Shown: one piece after another, positions 8,092 through 17,138 of the stretch
How the letters are laid out: the number at the start of each line of letters is the position of its first letter
How positions within the stretch are numbered: the first letter of the stretch is position 1
Source of the DNA: Pimelobacter simplex
GTDB lineage: Bacteria; Actinomycetota; Actinomycetes; Propionibacteriales; Nocardioidaceae
Direction: 5' to 3'
Assembly (NCBI GenBank): GCA_016803235.1
Contig: JADCLI010000002.1
Span: forward strand, 1 to 64,000
Length of the DNA stretch: 64,000 bases
The notes under the pieces: generated by a model
Database searches by the model: none
What the model saw: only the letters and a program-made list of their open reading frames with translations
What the model was told of the DNA's origin: nothing
Translations under genes and position numbers: made by a program

Positions 8092-9006
8092 TCAGACGAG
8101 GGTGAGTGTGCGGAGCAGGGTGGCGGCGAGGAGGGCCGCACCGATGGCGGACAGGCCCGCCACCTGGACGGCGGTACGACGCTCCTTGGGGGCGAGCACC
8201 AGCACCGCGGCGATGGCGGCGCCGCCGACCAGCCCGCCGAAGTGGCCCTGCCAGGAGACGTTGGGGACGGCGAAGGTGATCGCGACGTTGATGCCGATCC
8301 ACATCACCAGGCTCTGCACGTTGCCGCCCAGCTTGAGGCCGATGACCACCAGCGCGCCCATCAGGCCGAAGACGCTGCCGGAGGCACCCAGCGTGGAGCC
8401 GAACTCGGCGGAGAGCCAGTACACGGCGACCGAGCCGGCGAGGCCGGAGAGCAGGTAGAGCGCGAGGTAGCGGGCCCGGCCGAGGATCGCCTCGAGCTGG
8501 GGTCCGAGCACCCACAGCGCGAGCATGTTGAAGCCGAGGTGGAGCGGCTGGACGTGGAGGAAGGTGCTGGTGAGCAGCTCCCAGAGGGCGCCGTCGCTGA
8601 CGCCGGGGGCCCAGTACGACGACACACCGGCCTCGCAGGCCTGTTGGGTCGTCAGCAGGTAGCCGTCGCCGTCGGCGCACAGGCCACGGGCGCGCAGGGC
8701 GAGGTAGTCGACCAGCCGGCTGGTGTTCTCGCCGGTGGCCATGACGGCCACCCAGATGATCGCGTTGATCCCGATCAGCACCAGCGAGGTCAGGCCGGGG
8801 TTGGCGGAGATCTGGCCGCCGTACGCGGTCCTCGCCTGGCGCACCGTCCTGCGCCCCTCGGCGACGCAGTCGGGGCACTGGAACCCGACCGACGCCTCAC
8901 GCATGCAGTCGGGGCAGATCGGGCGCTCGCAGCGCTGGCACCGGATCCAGGTCTCACGGTCGGAGTGCCGGTAGCAGGTCGGCACTCCGACCGGAGGGGT
9001 GCTCAT
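8092..9006 (-). CDS. Rhomboid family intramembrane serine protease with N-terminal zinc finger
   Basis: This 304-residue protein begins with a cysteine/histidine-rich B-box-like zinc finger: CYRH, CQRC, CPDC and CPDC pairs within residues 11-50. Six or seven membrane helices of the rhomboid fold follow. The catalytic serine is in LGASGSVFG (about residue 205) and the catalytic histidine in WQGHFGGLVGG (about 256). The family motif HxxxN in HLGFNMLALW is present (about 156-165). Rhomboids cleave transmembrane substrates within the membrane; the substrate is unknown. This architecture is frequent in Actinobacteria next to the cyclophilin gene. It is 10 bases downstream of ppiA on the same strand and probably cotranscribed. 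Confidence 0.9.
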   Translation of the reverse strand: MSTPPVGVPTCYRHSDRETWIRCQRCERPICPDCMREASVGFQCPDCVAEGRRTVRQARTAYGGQISANPGLTSLVLIGINAIIWVAVMATGENTSRLVDYLALRARGLCADGDGYLLTTQQACEAGVSSYWAPGVSDGALWELLTSTFLHVQPLHLGFNMLALWVLGPQLEAILGRARYLALYLLSGLAGSVAVYWLSAEFGSTLGASGSVFGLMGALVVIGLKLGGNVQSLVMWIGINVAITFAVPNVSWQGHFGGLVGGAAIAAVLVLAPKERRTAVQVAGLSAIGAALLAATLLRTLTLV

Positions 9007-9016
9007 GCGGGGTGGG

Positions 9017-9523
9017 TCAGCCGAGGATCTCGACGGACTCGATGACGACCGGCTCGACCGGGCGGTCCATCGCGCCGGTCGGGACCTTGCCGATGGCGTC
9101 GACCACGTCGCGCGAGGCCTGGTCGGCGACCTCGCCGAAGATGGTGTGCTTGAAGTTCAGCCAGGTCGTCGGAGCGACCGTGATGAAGAACTGCGAGCCG
9201 TTGGTGCCCGGGCCGGCGTTGGCCATCGCCAGCAGGTAGGGCTTGTCGAAGGTCAGCTCGGGGTGCGGCTCGTCCTTGAACTGGTACCCCGGGCCACCGG
9301 TGCCCGTGCCCTGCGGGCAGCCGCCCTGGAGCATGAAGCCGTCGATGACACGGTGGAAGGTCAGGCCGTCGTAGAACGGCTCGCCCGCACCCTTGGCGGA
9401 GTTCGCCTTCTCGCCCTTGGCCAGGCCGACGAAGTTGGCGACCGTCTCCGGCGCGTGGTTCGGGAACAGGTTGAGCGTGATGTCGCCCTTGTTGGTCTTC
9501 AGGACGGCCTGCTGCTCTGCCAT
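9017..9523 (-). CDS. ppiA: Cyclophilin-type peptidyl-prolyl cis-trans isomerase
   Basis: This 168-residue single-domain cyclophilin has no signal peptide, so it is cytoplasmic. It catalyses cis-trans isomerisation of prolyl bonds during folding. Conserved blocks include [13 protein letters not shown] (catalytic Arg in FHRV), [31 protein letters not shown] and [10 protein letters not shown] at 9523 follows a purine-rich stretch, GGAGACGAGGCA. The length is normal for the actinobacterial PpiA group. The downstream rhomboid gene is 10 bases away in the same direction. Confidence 0.95.
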   Translation of the reverse strand: MAEQQAVLKTNKGDITLNLFPNHAPETVANFVGLAKGEKANSAKGAGEPFYDGLTFHRVIDGFMLQGGCPQGTGTGGPGYQFKDEPHPELTFDKPYLLAMANAGPGTNGSQFFITVAPTTWLNFKHTIFGEVADQASRDVVDAIGKVPTGAMDRPVEPVVIESVEILG

Positions 9524-9664
9524 GGAAGTGCCTCGTCTCCAGCTGGTGCGGGTTGGTGTGGAACGCCTCGATCCTACTGACCGCGGGTGTACGCGCTGGG
9601 GCCGACGTGGTGGGATGGAGTCGTCGGCCCGAGCGGGTCGGGAACCACGAAGGGAGCGCAGGAG

Positions 9665-9874
9665 ATGGGAAAGCTGAAGAAGCTGGTGGTCCTCGGTGCG
9701 CTGGGGGCGATCGTGACCGCGGTGGCGAAGAAGCTGCAGGCCGGCGGGAACGAGTCGCCGTGGCAGTCCGCCCCGGAGCCCGCCACTCCGGCCGCGCCCA
9801 CGCCGCCCCCGGCTGTGGCCGACGAGCGTCCGGACCCGCTCACCGACCCGCTTCCCGAGGAACCGCAGAGCTAG
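9665..9874 (+). CDS. Small membrane-anchored protein, DLW-39-like
   Basis: A 69-residue product starts at ATG 9665 with a good ribosome site, GGGAGCGCAGGAG. Residues 4-22 ([21 protein letters not shown]) form one membrane segment after a basic start. An [10 protein letters not shown] motif and a Pro/Ala-rich acidic tail follow. The layout resembles the short actinobacterial DLW-39 family, which has a similar helix followed by a DLW motif, here replaced by SPW. The function is unknown. Its 3' end overlaps the convergent MFS gene by 35 bases. Confidence 0.6.
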   Translation: MGKLKKLVVLGALGAIVTAVAKKLQAGGNESPWQSAPEPATPAAPTPPPAVADERPDPLTDPLPEEPQS

Positions 9875-11042
9875 GCCGTGTCGCGCTCAGCACCGCGGCG
9901 AGACCGATCGCCGCGGTGACGAGCAGCGCGACCGACGGCCACCCGTACCGCTCGGCGACGACGGCGCCGCACGCCGTGCCCAGGCTGCCGCCGACGAAGT
10001 AGACGGCCATGTAGGCGCTGTTGAAGCGCGCCGGTGCGGCCGGGTCGATGGCGAGCACCGTGCTCTGGTTGGCGACCTGGGCCGCGAACAGGCCGGCGTC
10101 GACGGCGGCGAGGCAGACGAGGACGGCCGGCATGCTGTCGAGCGCGAGGGCGGACAGCGCCGCGGCGAGACCGGCCAGGACCAGGCCGGCGAGGATGACG
10201 GGCCGCGCGCCGACCCGGTCGGTCCACGCACCCGCGACCCGGGTCGCCGCGATCCCGGACAGTCCGGCCAGGGCGTAGAGCCCGATCCGGTCGGCCGAGA
10301 GGGAGTACGGCGGCGCGGACAGCGCGACGGCCAGTCCGGCCCAGAGCGCGCAGAACGCGAAGAACCACGCCGCGCCCCGGACGGCGGCGACCCGCAGGGC
10401 ACGGTGGCGCACGAAGAGCCCGGGCAGGGCGCGCAGACCGGCGAGGAGGCCGGGCCCGCCCGCCCCGGCACGCGCGGGGAGCTGGAGCAGGCAGCCCGCC
10501 GCGACGAGCCCGGTGGCCAGCGCGACCAGCACGAGCATCCCGCGCCAGCCCACCTGCTCCGACAGCCAGCCGCCGGCGATCCGGCCGGCCAGGATCCCCC
10601 CGGCGATGCCGGCGGTCACCACGCCGAGGACCGTGGCCCGTCGGCCGGCCGGGGCGATCCGGGCGGCGAGGGAGCTGATGGCCGCGCCGACGGCCGAGAG
10701 GGCGCCGGTCACGAAGACGGTGGCACCGAGTACCACGACGTCGCCGACGACCGCGGTCAGGAGCAGCGTGGCCGCGAGCACCGCGAACGCGGCGGCGAGC
10801 AGTCGGTCCGGGCGGTACCGGTCGACGAGCGGGACCAGCAGCACGAGGCCGACCAGGTAGCCCACCGGCCCCCAGGCGAGGGCCAGCCCGATCGCGCCGA
10901 GGTCGGTGCGCAGCGCACCGGCCACGTCGGCGAGCGCCGGTTGGAGCAGGTAGGTGGTGGAGGTCCCGAGGGCCGCGGCGAGGGCGAGGAAGGCGACCAT
11001 CCCGCCGGTCGTCGCCGTCTCCTCACAGGTGTGCGTCGTCAT
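9840..11042 (-). CDS. MFS transporter, probable multidrug or metabolite exporter
   Basis: This 400-residue protein has about twelve hydrophobic segments in two halves separated by a cytoplasmic loop near residues 196-215. A motif A-like stretch appears as [10 protein letters not shown] after helix 2 and again as TDRVGARPV after helix 8. It is similar in outline to the DHA1-type drug/H+ antiporters and YnfM-like carriers. The substrate cannot be read from the sequence. ATG at 11042 gives MTTHTCEE. The gene is transcribed alone; its 3' end overlaps the small gene at 9665-9874 on the other strand. Confidence 0.82.
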   Translation of the reverse strand: MTTHTCEETATTGGMVAFLALAAALGTSTTYLLQPALADVAGALRTDLGAIGLALAWGPVGYLVGLVLLVPLVDRYRPDRLLAAAFAVLAATLLLTAVVGDVVVLGATVFVTGALSAVGAAISSLAARIAPAGRRATVLGVVTAGIAGGILAGRIAGGWLSEQVGWRGMLVLVALATGLVAAGCLLQLPARAGAGGPGLLAGLRALPGLFVRHRALRVAAVRGAAWFFAFCALWAGLAVALSAPPYSLSADRIGLYALAGLSGIAATRVAGAWTDRVGARPVILAGLVLAGLAAALSALALDSMPAVLVCLAAVDAGLFAAQVANQSTVLAIDPAAPARFNSAYMAVYFVGGSLGTACGAVVAERYGWPSVALLVTAAIGLAAVLSATRPSSAVPREAGR

Positions 11043-11113
11043 GGCGACGACGCTAGGAAGACCGGGTCAGCGATGCTGGCGGGAATCCGACCTCACCGTC
11101 GCAGGAGTCGGGA

Positions 11114-11449
11114 TCAGGATGCGGAGAGCTCCGCGTGGTCCTCGCGCAGGCGCTGGGCGACCCGCCGCTCCACCCAGAAGATCAGCCCGGGCACCAGGCC
11201 GGCCACGAGCATGAGCAGCAGCTGCGGGATCGTCCAGCGCGCCTTCTGGGTGAGCAGGAAGGCGACGACGACGTAGACGATGTAGATCCAGCCGTGCACC
11301 AGCCAGATCGGGGTCAGGTCGTCCCCCAGCCGCTGCAGCGTGGTGCCGTCCTCGAGCAGGTACTTCAGCAGCGAGCCGACGGTGCCGACGACGAGGAGCA
11401 CGCCGACCACGAGCGCGAGCACGCGGTAGACGTTGAAGAGCTTGGTCAC
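11114..11449 (-). CDS. DUF3817 integral membrane protein
   Basis: This 111-residue membrane protein of the DUF3817 (YdzA-like) family has three helices. It starts VTKLFNVYRVLALVVG, has the family motif PIWLVHGWIYIVYVV in the centre and ends FWVERRVAQRLRED. GTG at 11449 overlaps the 3' end of the SURF1 gene by 4 bases, which decides the start and suggests translational coupling. The function is unknown; pairing with SURF1 hints at a role near the respiratory membrane, but that is inference. Confidence 0.85.
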   Translation of the reverse strand: MTKLFNVYRVLALVVGVLLVVGTVGSLLKYLLEDGTTLQRLGDDLTPIWLVHGWIYIVYVVVAFLLTQKARWTIPQLLLMLVAGLVPGLIFWVERRVAQRLREDHAELSAS

Positions 11450-12240
11450 GGGTCCGAGGGTACGACGGGCTCCCCGGCCGGCCCCGCGTCGGCCTCCTCG
11501 AGGTCCCGCTCGGACGTGGCGTCGCGCACGTAGCGCAGCCACAGGAAGGCCGCGAACGCCGCGAACACCCACCACTCGATCGCGTACAGGATGTTGCGCA
11601 GTCCGGTGAACCGGCCCGCCTCGGGCAGCTGGTCGAGTGTCGCGCCGTCGACTCCGGCCGCGGCGTCGGCGGCCAGCGGCTCCTCGGCGACCACGTAGGC
11701 GCCGTACAGGTCCTGGTCGACGCGCTGCACCAGGTCGGCGATCCGCAGCTCGGGCAGCACGTCGTCGTCGCGGTCCGCGTCGGTGCCGCTGCCGGCCTCC
11801 GTCGGCTGCAGCCAGCCGACCAGGTCGACCTCCCCGGTCGGCGGGGCCGGCAGCGCGGTCAGGTCGGTGCCGGCCGGGACCCACCCGCGCACCACGGGCA
11901 CGGCGGGAGCGGACGCGTCGCCGACCGTGATCGGGGTGACCAGCCAGCTGCCGTCGGCACCCTTGGCGCCGGTCCGGCCGGACACCAGCACGGTGCCCTC
12001 GGGCAGGAAGCTGCCGCGCACCTCGACCGGGCGTCCCAGCCCGGCCGTCGGGAAGGGGTCGTCGGGGCCGATCAGGTCGGTCATCGCGACCGGCTCGGCG
12101 TGGGTCAGGTCGGCGCGCTCGGCGGCACGACGGGCCTGCCAGGCGTCGTACTGCCACACGCCCATGCCCACCGCGGCCGACACGCAGACCAGGCCGAGCA
12201 GGTGGGCACCCCACAACCGCATGCTCCACCATCGCGCCAC
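11446..12240 (-). CDS. SURF1-family cytochrome oxidase assembly protein
   Basis: This 264-residue membrane protein has one N-terminal helix (about residues 9-28) and one C-terminal helix (about 219-237, WWVFAAFAAFLWLRYV) enclosing an external domain. This is the SURF1/Shy1 topology. Family blocks include GVWQYDAWQARRA, RPVEVRGSFLPEG, GWVPAGTDL, GWLQPTE and NILYAIEWWVFAAF. SURF1 proteins help insert haem or metal centres into aa3-type cytochrome c oxidase. The gene overlaps DUF3817 and is divergent from the FadR-type regulator gene 100 bases away. Confidence 0.88.
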   Translation of the reverse strand: MARWWSMRLWGAHLLGLVCVSAAVGMGVWQYDAWQARRAAERADLTHAEPVAMTDLIGPDDPFPTAGLGRPVEVRGSFLPEGTVLVSGRTGAKGADGSWLVTPITVGDASAPAVPVVRGWVPAGTDLTALPAPPTGEVDLVGWLQPTEAGSGTDADRDDDVLPELRIADLVQRVDQDLYGAYVVAEEPLAADAAAGVDGATLDQLPEAGRFTGLRNILYAIEWWVFAAFAAFLWLRYVRDATSERDLEEADAGPAGEPVVPSDP

Positions 12241-12292
12241 GCCAGCAGCCTACGAGCCGCCCGCGCGCCGTCGGTCGGCGGGCCGTCCCAAC

Positions 12293-12333
12293 TGGTCTGA
12301 CCACTTGACCACAAGGCCACCGCGTCCTACGGT
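12293..12333 (+). promoter_or_regulatory. Promoter and probable operator of the FadR-type regulator gene
   Basis: The palindrome TGGTCTGACCA at 12293-12303 fits the TGGTnnnACCA-type site bound by FadR-subfamily GntR regulators. It directly abuts a -35 element TTGACC at 12305-12310, a 17-base spacer and a -10-like TACGGT at 12328-12333. The ATG at 12340 is only 7 bases after the -10, so the transcript is probably leaderless. The arrangement suggests autorepression; this is inference. Confidence 0.6.
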
Positions 12334-12339
12334 GGCGGC

Positions 12340-13062
12340 ATGGCCCTCCGACCCGTCACCCGCCGGTCCGTGTCCGACCAGGTCTTCGACCAGCTCCTCG
12401 ACGAGGTGGTCGACGGCGAGCTGCCCGCCGGCGAGCCGCTGCCCAGCGAGCGCCGGCTGGCCGAGGTGCTCGGCATCTCCCGCCCGGCCGTGCGCGAGGC
12501 CCTGCAGCGGATCGCCCAGACCGGGCTGGTCGAGGTCCGCCAGGGCGGCGCCACCCTGGTCCGCGACTTCCGCCGCGCCGCCGGTCTCGACCTGCTGCCC
12601 CGGCTCCTGGTCCGCGGCGGCCGGCTGGACACCTCGATCGGCCGCAGCGTGATCGAGGCCCGCGCCGAGGTCGGGCCCGGCATCGCCGCCCTCGCCGCCG
12701 AGCGCGGCGGCCCGGCGCTGGCTGCCAGCCTCGACGGCGTCACCGAGACGATGGCCGCGACCATCGACCCGGTCGAGTGGCAGGTGCTCGCCCTGGACTA
12801 CTGGGACCTGCTCGTCGACGGAGCCGACTCGATGGTGTTCCGGCTGATGTACAACAGCCTGCGCGCCGCCTACGAGCCGGCGCTGCCCGCGCTGGCGGCC
12901 GTACTCGCCGACGAGGTCGGCCAGGTCGAGCCCTACCGGCTGCTCACCGCCGCCGTGCGCGCCGGCGACGCCGCCACCGCCCGGGCCGCCGCGGCCCGGG
13001 TGCTCACTCCGACGGCCGACACGCTGCTGAGCGCCTTCGCCGCGATGGGCGACGACCGGTGA
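12340..13062 (+). CDS. FadR-subfamily GntR transcriptional regulator
   Basis: This 240-residue regulator has an N-terminal winged helix (residues 5-70; LPAGEPLPSERRLAEVLGISRPAVREAL is the recognition region, followed by GLVEVRQGGATLV). A C-terminal all-helical FCD/FadR-type effector domain follows, with the metal or ligand pocket region RSVIEARAEVGPGIAALAAER. The effector is unknown; the neighbouring fatty acid hydroxylase suggests an acyl ligand. The stop overlaps the hydroxylase GTG start by 4 bases, so the two form an operon. A palindromic operator candidate lies just upstream at 12293. Confidence 0.88.
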   Translation: MALRPVTRRSVSDQVFDQLLDEVVDGELPAGEPLPSERRLAEVLGISRPAVREALQRIAQTGLVEVRQGGATLVRDFRRAAGLDLLPRLLVRGGRLDTSIGRSVIEARAEVGPGIAALAAERGGPALAASLDGVTETMAATIDPVEWQVLALDYWDLLVDGADSMVFRLMYNSLRAAYEPALPALAAVLADEVGQVEPYRLLTAAVRAGDAATARAAAARVLTPTADTLLSAFAAMGDDR

Positions 13063-13793
13063 GCCCCCGCGAGGCGCACGCCCAGCGCCGGCTGGCCGAG
13101 GACGAGGCGCGGATCGACGGGAAGTACGTCGGCGACCGGGCCGCCGGGCGCCGTACCAACCTGGCGATGGGCGAGGTGCTCGCCGAGTTCTGGCGCCACC
13201 CGAGCCCCTACCTGCTGGCGACCTGCCTGCTCGCCGCGGTCACCGGCCGCGTGCTGGCGGGCCCGGGCAGCTGGTGGGAGCTGGCGATCCCGGTCGGCCT
13301 GGTCGCGGTGCTGCCGGTCGTGGAGTGGGTGGTCCACGTGTTCATCCTGCACTGGAGGCCCCGCCGCGTCGGCCCCGTCACCCTCGACCCGCTGCTGGCC
13401 CGCAAGCACCGCGCGCACCACGCCGACCCGCGCGCGATCCCGCTGGTCTTCATCCCGTGGCAGGCCCAGCTCTGGCTCGCGCCCGCGTGGACCGCGCTCG
13501 CGTGGCTGGTCACGCCGACGACGTCCGCGATGTTCACGCTGCTGACCGCGATCTATGCCATCAAGTCGGCCTACGAGTGGACCCACTACCTGCTGCACAG
13601 CGACTACCGGCCCCGGTCCGCGTGGTACCGCAAGGTCTGGCGCAACCACCGGCTGCACCACTACAAGAGCGAGCACTACTGGTTCACCGTCACCACCGCG
13701 GGTACGGCGGACCGGCTGTTCGGCACCGCACCCGACCCGAGCACGGTGCCGACGTCCCCCACCGTCCAGCGCCTGCACGACCTGGCGCTGTGA
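13059..13793 (+). CDS. Membrane fatty acid hydroxylase superfamily protein
   Basis: This 244-residue integral membrane di-iron enzyme belongs to the fatty acid hydroxylase/sterol desaturase superfamily. Histidine clusters of the metal site are visible: HVFILHW near the second helix, KHRAHHADP, EWTHYLLHSDY, and NHRLHHYKSEHYW towards the C-terminus. Such enzymes use oxygen and electrons to hydroxylate or desaturate lipid chains; the substrate is unknown. The GTG start overlaps the FadR-like gene by 4 bases, linking the enzyme to a probable acyl-responsive regulator. The first 38 residues are charged and likely cytoplasmic. Confidence 0.85.
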   Translation: MSPREAHAQRRLAEDEARIDGKYVGDRAAGRRTNLAMGEVLAEFWRHPSPYLLATCLLAAVTGRVLAGPGSWWELAIPVGLVAVLPVVEWVVHVFILHWRPRRVGPVTLDPLLARKHRAHHADPRAIPLVFIPWQAQLWLAPAWTALAWLVTPTTSAMFTLLTAIYAIKSAYEWTHYLLHSDYRPRSAWYRKVWRNHRLHHYKSEHYWFTVTTAGTADRLFGTAPDPSTVPTSPTVQRLHDLAL

Positions 13794-13812
13794 CTGTGAC
13801 ACGCTGAGCGCC

Positions 13813-14589
13813 GTGCGGATCTCCCACCTCAACTGCGCGACCATGAGGCCCGCCCTCGCTCCCCCCATGGTCGCCCACGTCCTGCTCCTCGAGCGGCCCG
13901 ACGGGCTCACCCTCGTCGACACCGGCTTCGGCACCGGCGACCTCGCCGACCGCAGGCGGCTCGGCCGGCCGTTCCTCACCACGGTGCGCCCCGACCTGGA
14001 CCCGGGCGAGACCGCGCTGGCGCAGGTGAAGGCACGCGGCCACGACCCGGCCGACGTCACCGACATCGTGATCACCCACCTCGACCTCGACCACGCCGGC
14101 GGCATCGGCGACTTCCCGAACGCCCGGGTCCACGTCCACGCCTCCGAGCACGCCGCCGCCACCCGCCCGAGCCGGCGCGAGAAGGCCCGCTACGTCGCCG
14201 GCCAGTGGGCGCACGACCCCCGGTGGGCGCTGCACGAGGAGGCCGGCGACGACTGGTTCGGCTTCGCCTCGGTCACCGCGCTCGCCGACGACGTGGTGAT
14301 CGTCCCCCTGCACGGCCACACCCGCGGTCACGCCGGCGTCGCCGTCCGCCGCGACGACGGCCACTGGCTGCTCCACGCCGGCGACGCCTTCTTCCACGGC
14401 GGCCAGCTCCACGACCCGCCGACCTGCCCGGTGTCACTCGCCGCCTTCCAGCGGCTGATGGCCGTCGACAACCGGCAGCGGGTCGCGAACCTCGAGCGGC
14501 TCCAGGAGCTCGCCCGCGACCGCGGCGACGAGGTCACCGTCGTGTGCGCCCACGACAAGGCGCAGTACGACGAGCTCGCGGGCTCCTAG
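13813..14589 (+). CDS. MBL-fold metallohydrolase, lactonase-like
   Basis: This 258-residue metallo-beta-lactamase-fold hydrolase is in the group that includes AttM/AiiA-like N-acyl homoserine lactonases. The metal motif THLDLDHAGG (HxDxDH with downstream H) is at about residues 80-90. Further ligands are the His in HGHTRGHAG and the Asp in LHAGDAFFHGG, and VCAHDKAQYDEL is near the end. The substrate is not determined by sequence; many actinobacterial members act on unknown lactones or esters. GTG at 13813 was chosen as the start of the conserved fold (VRISHLNCATMRP). Its 3' end overlaps the convergent NCS1 permease by 4 bases. Confidence 0.85.
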   Translation: MRISHLNCATMRPALAPPMVAHVLLLERPDGLTLVDTGFGTGDLADRRRLGRPFLTTVRPDLDPGETALAQVKARGHDPADVTDIVITHLDLDHAGGIGDFPNARVHVHASEHAAATRPSRREKARYVAGQWAHDPRWALHEEAGDDWFGFASVTALADDVVIVPLHGHTRGHAGVAVRRDDGHWLLHAGDAFFHGGQLHDPPTCPVSLAAFQRLMAVDNRQRVANLERLQELARDRGDEVTVVCAHDKAQYDELAGS

Positions 14590-16007
14590 GCGGAGACGGT
14601 CTCCGGCATCGGGACCGTCTTGGCCGGCGGGTTCGCCGTACGCCGGGCCCACGCGTAGTAGATCGCGGCGGTGACCACGAGACCGACGATCCACGAGACG
14701 TCCGCGCCGCCGAGGACCTCGGTCATCGGGCCGGTGTAGAGCTTCTGCGCCAGGAACGGGACCTGCGCCACCACACCGATGGCGTACGACGCCAGCGCGG
14801 TCGTGTTCCACCGGCCGTACCGGCCGTCCGGGTCGTAGAGCGCCGGCACGTCCACCCGCTCGCGGGAGATCAGGTAGTAGTCGACGAGGTTGATCGCGCT
14901 CCACGGCGTGAACACCATGAGCAGCACCAGCACGAAGTTCTTGAAGTTGTCGAGGAAGTCGGCCGAGGCGAAGAGCCCGACCGCCACCGAGGCCGCGAGG
15001 AACGCGGCGATGAGCAGCGCCCGGGTCAGTGGCGACACCGAGCTGCGGCGGGTGAACGCCGAGGTGGTGGTGAGGATGGTCATCAGGCCGCCGTAGGCGT
15101 TGAGGCAGTTGACCGCGAGCTTGCCGCAGACGATGACGAGGTAGATCACCAGCGCGACGAGCCCGCCGCCGGCGAGGTCGCCCATGAAGCCGACCTGGTT
15201 GGCGAGGAAGCCGGTGCCGCCCGCGGCGACGGGGATCGACGCGACGACGGCGCCGAGGGTCATCGACCACTGCGAGCCCAGGACGCTGCCGAGGAAGGTC
15301 GACCAGAAGGTCGTGGAGGCGGGGGTGTCGGCGGGGAGGTAGCGCGAGTAGTCCGCGACGTACGGTCCGAAGGTCAGCTGCCAGCCCGCGCCGAGGGAGA
15401 TCGCCAGCAGGAAGGTGACGACGTCGAAGCCGCGGGTGCCGAAGAAGCTCGACACGTCGTAGTCGGCGAGGATCTTCACGCCGAGGTAGGTGAACCCGAC
15501 GATGCCGACGACGGTCGAGATCTTCCCCATCAGGTGGATGTAGCGGTAGCCCAGCGTCGCCACGACGGCGGTGAGGACGCCGAACAGTACGATCCCCAGC
15601 TTGGGTGCGCCGAGGTGCAGGCCCTCGCTGAGCGCCTGGCCGGCGAGCACGCTGCCGGTGGCGGCGAAGCCGAGGTACATCACCACGACCAGCACGAGCG
15701 GGATCACCGCGCCGTACACCCCGAACTGGGCGCGCGAGGAGATCATCTGCGGCAGCCCGAGCTTCGGGCCCTGCGCGGAGTGCAGCGCCATCACGGCGCC
15801 GCCGAGCACGTTGCCGACCAGCAGGCCGATGATGGCCCACAGCGCGTCAGCGCCGAAGACGACGGCGAGCGCCCCGTCGACGATCGCGGTGATCTGCAGG
15901 TTCGCGCCGAACCAGAGGGTGAACTGGCTGCGTGGGGTGCCGTGACGCTCGGACGCCGGGACGGCGTCGATCGTGCGGCGCTCGACGCCGCGGGGGGTGC
16001 TGGTCAT
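14586..16007 (-). CDS. NCS1-family nucleobase or vitamin permease
   Basis: This 473-residue transporter has about twelve membrane helices and belongs to the nucleobase:cation symporter-1 family (cytosine, purine, allantoin, hydantoin, thiamine or pyridoxine uptake). Typical features are the N-terminal cytoplasmic ERR with WFGANLQI in helix 1, GPKLGLPQMISSRAQFG, and the region FTPWSAINLVDYYLISRERVD. The substrate cannot be assigned. The ATG start at 16007 has a strong ribosome site, AGGAGG, 7 bases upstream, which excludes the earlier in-frame start. A strong hairpin lies immediately 5' of that ribosome site. Confidence 0.88.
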   Translation of the reverse strand: MTSTPRGVERRTIDAVPASERHGTPRSQFTLWFGANLQITAIVDGALAVVFGADALWAIIGLLVGNVLGGAVMALHSAQGPKLGLPQMISSRAQFGVYGAVIPLVLVVVMYLGFAATGSVLAGQALSEGLHLGAPKLGIVLFGVLTAVVATLGYRYIHLMGKISTVVGIVGFTYLGVKILADYDVSSFFGTRGFDVVTFLLAISLGAGWQLTFGPYVADYSRYLPADTPASTTFWSTFLGSVLGSQWSMTLGAVVASIPVAAGGTGFLANQVGFMGDLAGGGLVALVIYLVIVCGKLAVNCLNAYGGLMTILTTTSAFTRRSSVSPLTRALLIAAFLAASVAVGLFASADFLDNFKNFVLVLLMVFTPWSAINLVDYYLISRERVDVPALYDPDGRYGRWNTTALASYAIGVVAQVPFLAQKLYTGPMTEVLGGADVSWIVGLVVTAAIYYAWARRTANPPAKTVPMPETVSA

Positions 16008-16020
16008 CGTGGATCCTCCT

Positions 16021-16047
16021 GGCACGGGTCCCGTGTTGACCCGTGCC
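16021..16047 (-). promoter_or_regulatory. Hairpin adjoining the ribosome binding site of the NCS1 permease
   Basis: On the minus strand a 10-base-pair stem, GGCACGGGTC pairing with GACCCGTGCC, encloses the 7-base loop AACACGG. The stem ends 1 base from AGGAGG. A structure this close to the ribosome site may control translation of the permease, or may be the tail of a longer leader. No known riboswitch class was recognised in the 130-base leader. Confidence 0.45.
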
Positions 16048-16138
16048 GTCCATTCGACGACGCCTGATCACCCCACCGGAAGGTCCCGATGGCAGCCGGT
16101 GTCTCGGATCCCAGATGGAACCCTTGCTGAAGTGATCC

Positions 16139-17110
16139 TCAGCCCGGGCAGACCGTGAAGGGCAGGTGGCCCTCGCGGGTCAGCCGCGCCGCGGCGGCGG
16201 GGTCGTCGAGGACGTACCCCAGCCGACCGCTCGCCGGGTCGGCGACGCCGCGGCTCATCACCAGACCGAACTCCGGGTCGGTCGGCGGCATCACGTCGGC
16301 CAGCCGGACCCGGTCGAAGGCGTCGCTGCGCTTCTCGCCGAGCTGGGCGGTGACCAGCTCGGTGCCGAGCGCGACCGACCAGGCGTCGAGCTCGTCGAGG
16401 TCGTGCAGCGCGGCGGCGGGCGCGGCGGCGAGCTGCTCCTCCATGCCGGCGCCGAAGACCGTGTCGAAGGGGGTGCAGCCGCGCTCGACGTACGTCGACA
16501 CCGCCTCGGTGCCGGTCAGCGCGACCAGCGCGGGGTCGGCGCCCCAGGAGTCGGCGGCCGCCGGCGGCTCCGAGGAGGTGACGAGGTGCCGGGTGTCGTC
16601 GACGACGGCGCCCGCCAGGGGGCCGACGCCGGCCTCGACGGCGCGGTGGATCGCCGGCATCGGCACCTTGTCGTGGAACGCGAGCACCCAGCCGCGGCCG
16701 GCGTCGCCGGTCCAGCTGGCCTCCCACGCGACGTCGTCCTGGCTGATCCCGAACTGGTTGCGCAGACGCTGGTCGTCGGGCCGCAGCAGGCCGGTGGAGA
16801 GGGCCGCGGTCCGCGGGACCTGCCGCCAGAACCGTGCGCGCTCCGCGTCGGGTGTCTCGCCGTCGAGCGTCGAGAAGCCGAGCACCAGGCGGAGCTGGTC
16901 GAAGTCGGTGACCTCCAGCGTGGTCGCCGTGGCGGGCACCAGTGAGAGCACCGCGGCCGAGGGCTCCTTCGAGGCGTCGTACTCGGTGACCACGGCCTCG
17001 GGCTCGGGCACCGCCTGGTGCACGACCTTCGGCTCGCCGCTGCAGCCGGTCAGGAGCAGGGCGCCGACCAGCGCGGCACCGAGACTCCCCACACGACTCA
17101 CGCGCCGCAT
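16139..17110 (-). CDS. Secreted lipoprotein of unknown function
   Basis: This 323-residue protein has a lipoprotein signal peptide: basic start MRRVSR, hydrophobic core and lipobox LLTGC with the lipidated cysteine at residue 23. The mature part has no domain I recognise. It includes LEVTDFDQLRLVLGFS and a region resembling actinobacterial cell-surface lipoproteins of unknown function. It is probably anchored to the outer face of the membrane. It lies downstream of the S33 peptidase, separated by a terminator-like hairpin. Confidence 0.75.
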   Translation of the reverse strand: MRRVSRVGSLGAALVGALLLTGCSGEPKVVHQAVPEPEAVVTEYDASKEPSAAVLSLVPATATTLEVTDFDQLRLVLGFSTLDGETPDAERARFWRQVPRTAALSTGLLRPDDQRLRNQFGISQDDVAWEASWTGDAGRGWVLAFHDKVPMPAIHRAVEAGVGPLAGAVVDDTRHLVTSSEPPAAADSWGADPALVALTGTEAVSTYVERGCTPFDTVFGAGMEEQLAAAPAAALHDLDELDAWSVALGTELVTAQLGEKRSDAFDRVRLADVMPPTDPEFGLVMSRGVADPASGRLGYVLDDPAAAARLTREGHLPFTVCPG

Positions 17111-17138
17111 CTTGCCATGACCGCCGGGCCCGGAGCGC

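Noticed and set aside
16021..16138. Possible TPP or purine riboswitch in the NCS1 leader
   Set aside because: None of the conserved core sequences of these classes could be found; only the hairpin is reported.
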